Part shown: positions 6,520-9,020 of the stretch, one piece after another | Numbering within the stretch: position 1 is the first letter of the stretch | Layout of the letters: each line of letters opens with the position of its first letter | Assembly (NCBI GenBank): GCA_036121365.1 | Contig: JAZAFR010000018.1 | Location: forward strand, 1-9,020 | Direction: 5' to 3' | DNA length: 9,020 nucleotides | DNA from: UBA7916 sp036121365 | GTDB lineage: Bacteria; Pseudomonadota; Gammaproteobacteria; Comchoanobacterales; Comchoanobacteraceae | The notes under the pieces: generated by a model | What the model was told of the DNA's origin: nothing | Database searches by the model: none | What the model saw: the letters and a program-made list of their open reading frames with translations, nothing else | Program-made: the position numbers and the translations under genes

Positions 6520-9020
6520 ATGCAAGAAAATACAGGTGAAGATTTTGAACGGTTAGATTTTGAATCAAAAATAGAGGAACTAAAACGAATAGGAAGAGAT
6601 GAACGAGACAAAATGCTGTTGATAGCAGCAGGGAAAGGTCATGTAAAAACAGTGAAAGCGATATTAGATCATGGGGAGTGCAATATCAAAGCCACAGATG
6701 GAAATGGCTATACAGCACTGATGTTAGCAGCATACTATGGTCATACAGAAATAGCAGAAGAGATACTACCAAGGTTGAACACAAATGAAGGGATAGTCGG
6801 GTATGAGCTGGAGATAGCAGCGAATGAAGGTCATGCAGAAATAGTAAAAGCGATACTATCAAGGCCTGTAGACATTTTCAAATGGGATAGAAGGAGTGAT
6901 CTGTTGATAAATACAGCGAAGAAAGGACACGCAAAAGTTATGAAGGCGCTTCTGGAAGCTAACAATAAGCAAGGAAAAAAATTTTTTAATATCAGAAGCA
7001 TGGATACGAAGGGCAACACAGCACTGATGTGGGCAGCAAGGAATGGTCATGTAGAAGTAGTCAAAGCGATATTAGCTCATAGGGGGGACGATATCAAAGA
7101 CAAAAATACCTGGGAAGAAACAGCACTGATATGGGCAGTAGAGGGTGGTCATGAAAAAACAGTGAAAGCGCTATTAGCTCATGAGGGGTGCGATATCAAC
7201 GCCATAGATGCTGGTGGCCGAACAGCAGGGAAATTGGGTGGCAAAACAGCACTGATGTATGCAGTAGAGAAAGGCCATGTAGGAATAGTCAAAGCGTTAT
7301 TATCTCATGGGGGGTGCAATATCAACGTGGGGTGCAATATCGACGGGTGGGGTTGGCAAGGTTCAGCGCTGATGATTGCAGCGAGGAAAAACAATATAGA
7401 AATGGTCAAAGAGATGTTATCGAACAGCCAAGCCAGTGATGTAAACATCGAGAGATCACTGTATTGTGCTTGGAGTGAAGAAATGGTCGAGACGATATTA
7501 GATCATGTGAAGAACAGAGAGATAGATATCAAAAGTTTATTGTCTAACGCACAAAAACAAGGCAAGGTAGTCTTGGTCAAAGGGCTATTAGCGCATCTTG
7601 ATAAAGATGAAAAACCTCGTGATGTTATCAACGACCAAGATGAAAATAGATATGAAGTCCTGATAGATGCAGTAAAGAAAGGGAACCTAGAGGTAATCAA
7701 GGCGCTATTAGATAGTAAGTATCACAAAGATGATAAAGAATACGAATCTTATACATCAGCAGCACTGAGAGAAGCAAATCTTAGGAGCAAAGACATAGTA
7801 GAAGCGATATTATCGAGCAGGAAGTGCGGTGATTCTACAATCAAATATACACTGATAAGGGCAATAGACTTACTTATTGAGGATGTTAAAGATAAGGACA
7901 CAGAGAAGGACACAGAAAAATGGTTGAATGCTTCAAGAGAAACGATAAAGTCGATATTATCGTATGGAAAATGGGATAGTGATATAATAGGTGAGATAAA
8001 AAAACTGCCTAGTAAACAAATTGAAGAAATATTGACATTTACAGACAAAGATGGAAGGACCGCATTACATTACGCTGTTATAAGTGGGGATAAAAAATTT
8101 GTTCAAAAGTTGCTTAATAGGGGTGCTAATATAGATGAACTGGATAATGAAGGAAAGACAGCATTACACCACGCAGTTATAAAAGGGGATCTAGACATCG
8201 TTAAAGTGATGCTTCCAAGAGGTATTACAGGGTTTCTTAAGAGAGGTGCTCAAATAGAAGCACAAGATAACGAAGGAATGACAGCATTACACCACGCTGC
8301 TATAAACGGGAAGCCAGACATCGTTAAAGAGTTGCTTCAGAGAGGTGCTAAAATAGAAGCACAAGATAACAAAGGAATGACGGCATTACACCACGCTGTT
8401 ATAAACGGGAATCCAGACATCGTTAAAGAGTTGCTTCAGAGAGGTGCTCAAATAGAAGCACAAGATAACAAAGGAATGACAGCATTACACCACGCTGTCA
8501 GTGAGAATAATAAAGAGGCAATTCAGAGCTTACTAGACAACGGCGCTGATCTATATGCTAAAGATAATCAAGAGAAGACGCCTTTAGACATTGCCAATGA
8601 AGGGGATAATGAAGAGACAAAAAAAGTTCTCTTAGCGGAAATGAAAAAAGATCTTCAGAGATACAAGAAAATATTAACGGAACTAAGCAAAAGTACAGTT
8701 CTAAGTCCAAAATTAAAAACGGATATAAAACAGAAACTAGAAACAGATACAACATCTGAAACTTTTAGTGAAGTCTATATCAGAGCTACTACTCTTAATG
8801 GACTCCGACAAAGAGCATATAAAGAAGTGATAGAAGTACTGGTAGACCAAAAAGAATATGAAATCCCAGGGGGTTCAATAGAATTGACTCGTTCACCACA
8901 TACAAAAGGACATCAACAATTAAATAAATTTCATAAAGAGGTGCTTAAGCGGAAAGGTGAAACAGTAATTCAGCGGCAAGCAGTGAGTAATAAGGTACCA
9001 CCTCAAGAAGGTGAAAATGA
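6520..9020 (+). CDS. Large ankyrin-repeat protein (C-terminus beyond window)
   Basis: An uninterrupted frame of 833 codons starts at ATG 6520 behind a strong ribosome site and runs off the right edge. There is no signal peptide or membrane helix. After about 30 charged residues comes a first ankyrin array (about 31-300) with motifs such as TALMLAAYYGHTEIAEEIL, TALMWAARNGHVEVVKAIL and ALMYAVEKGHVGIVKALL. It grows degenerate through about 300-505. A second array (514-686) has near-identical units, TALHHAVINGNPDIVKELL then QRGAQIEAQDNKGM, and closes with a half repeat, TPLDIA. The tail (about 700-833 and on) is helical and charged (EMKKDLQRYKKILTELSK) with no family I recognise. Ankyrin repeats bind proteins. 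In intracellular bacteria such proteins are often secreted effectors, but no secretion signal can be judged here because the C-terminus is missing. The gene is rich in A-ending codons (ATA, GCA, GAA), unlike aapQMP, which may indicate separate ancestry. Confidence 0.93.
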   Translation, partial: MQENTGEDFERLDFESKIEELKRIGRDERDKMLLIAAGKGHVKTVKAILDHGECNIKATDGNGYTALMLAAYYGHTEIAEEILPRLNTNEGIVGYELEIAANEGHAEIVKAILSRPVDIFKWDRRSDLLINTAKKGHAKVMKALLEANNKQGKKFFNIRSMDTKGNTALMWAARNGHVEVVKAILAHRGDDIKDKNTWEETALIWAVEGGHEKTVKALLAHEGCDINAIDAGGRTAGKLGGKTALMYAVEKGHVGIVKALLSHGGCNINVGCNIDGWGWQGSALMIAARKNNIEMVKEMLSNSQASDVNIERSLYCAWSEEMVETILDHVKNREIDIKSLLSNAQKQGKVVLVKGLLAHLDKDEKPRDVINDQDENRYEVLIDAVKKGNLEVIKALLDSKYHKDDKEYESYTSAALREANLRSKDIVEAILSSRKCGDSTIKYTLIRAIDLLIEDVKDKDTEKDTEKWLNASRETIKSILSYGKWDSDIIGEIKKLPSKQIEEILTFTDKDGRTALHYAVISGDKKFVQKLLNRGANIDELDNEGKTALHHAVIKGDLDIVKVMLPRGITGFLKRGAQIEAQDNEGMTALHHAAINGKPDIVKELLQRGAKIEAQDNKGMTALHHAVINGNPDIVKELLQRGAQIEAQDNKGMTALHHAVSENNKEAIQSLLDNGADLYAKDNQEKTPLDIANEGDNEETKKVLLAEMKKDLQRYKKILTELSKSTVLSPKLKTDIKQKLETDTTSETFSEVYIRATTLNGLRQRAYKEVIEVLVDQKEYEIPGGSIELTRSPHTKGHQQLNKFHKEVLKRKGETVIQRQAVSNKVPPQEGEN
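7213..7251 (+). repeat. 24-bp local duplication within the first ankyrin array
   Basis: GGTGGCCGAACAGCA at 7213-7227 recurs at 7237-7251 as GGTGGCAAAACAGCA (13 of 15 identical), a period of 24 bp or 8 codons. It turns the normal GGKTALMYA hairpin into GGRTAGKLGGKTALMYA, lengthening this ankyrin unit by 8 residues without breaking the frame. Confidence 0.7.
7312..7347 (+). repeat. 18-bp tandem duplication in the ankyrin gene
   Basis: GGGTGCAATATCAACGTG at 7312-7329 is followed directly by GGGTGCAATATCGACGGG at 7330-7347 (15 of 18 identical). It encodes GCNINV-GCNIDG, an in-frame 6-residue insertion in the loop between ankyrin units. Confidence 0.75.
8059..8577 (+). repeat. Tandem array of 99-bp ankyrin units (five copies, one expanded)
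   Basis: Five head-to-tail units of 33 codons lie at 8059-8157, 8158-8280, 8281-8379, 8380-8478 and 8479-8577. Units three and four differ at only 4 of 99 positions by my alignment, which implies recent duplication or gene conversion. Unit two carries a 24-bp insertion (PRGITGFL region, near 8212-8235) flanked by similar sequence (CTTCCAAGAGGT and CTTAAGAGAGGT). Each unit encodes a standard ankyrin consensus, TALHHAV-NG--DIVKELLQRGA-IEAQDN. Confidence 0.92.

Noticed and set aside
7188..7439. Plus-strand frame of 83 codons inside the ankyrin gene
   Set aside because: It is an out-of-frame reading of ankyrin repeat DNA. The true frame is open throughout with recognisable repeats.
8059..8577. 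CRISPR-like periodic repeat
   Set aside because: The 99-bp period has no unique spacers and encodes in-frame ankyrin units, so it is a coding tandem repeat.

Overview
The window is AT-rich and dense in accessory-type genes. It suggests a host-associated, probably intracellular, proteobacterium. The central operon is the four-gene general L-amino-acid ABC transporter of the Aap type, best known from alphaproteobacteria and known as Yhd in enterics. Its neighbours are a long ankyrin-repeat protein and a long lysine/glutamate-rich protein I do not recognise. Ankyrin-rich proteins beside nutrient importers are common in endosymbionts such as Rickettsiales, Holosporales and some Legionellales-like gammaproteobacteria. 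The lineage cannot be fixed from sequence reading alone.

Layout. (1) Positions 1-1675, minus strand: the first 558 codons of an open, unterminated reading frame that runs off the left edge. It encodes a soluble, partly coiled-coil protein of unknown function with three similar short modules. (2) Positions 1676-1905: a divergent intergenic region with a plausible sigma70 promoter and a small dyad overlapping its -35 box, facing the transporter operon. (3) Positions 1906-5931, plus strand: aapJ-aapQ-aapM-aapP, tightly packed (20-nt overlap, 1- or 4-nt overlap, 30-nt gap). It encodes a periplasmic binding protein, two permeases and an ATPase, so it is one complete importer. (4) Positions 5932-6519: a poorly coding stretch with a 19-bp direct repeat at 22-bp spacing, one doubtful small membrane-protein frame, and an extended -10 promoter just before the next gene. 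(5) Positions 6520-9020, plus strand: the first 833 codons of an ankyrin-repeat protein that runs off the right edge. It has an older, degenerate N-terminal array, a recently amplified C-terminal array of 99-bp units, and a non-ankyrin tail.

The importer probably brings broad-specificity L-amino acids from the host or environment into the cytoplasm: AapJ captures the substrate, AapQ and AapM form the channel, and AapP hydrolyses ATP. The two flanking large proteins have no visible signal peptide or membrane segment and are candidate host-interaction proteins, but this is inference. The most interesting points are the unrecognised 558+ residue protein, the two-age ankyrin architecture with codon-multiple local duplications, and the tandem direct repeats downstream of aapP.
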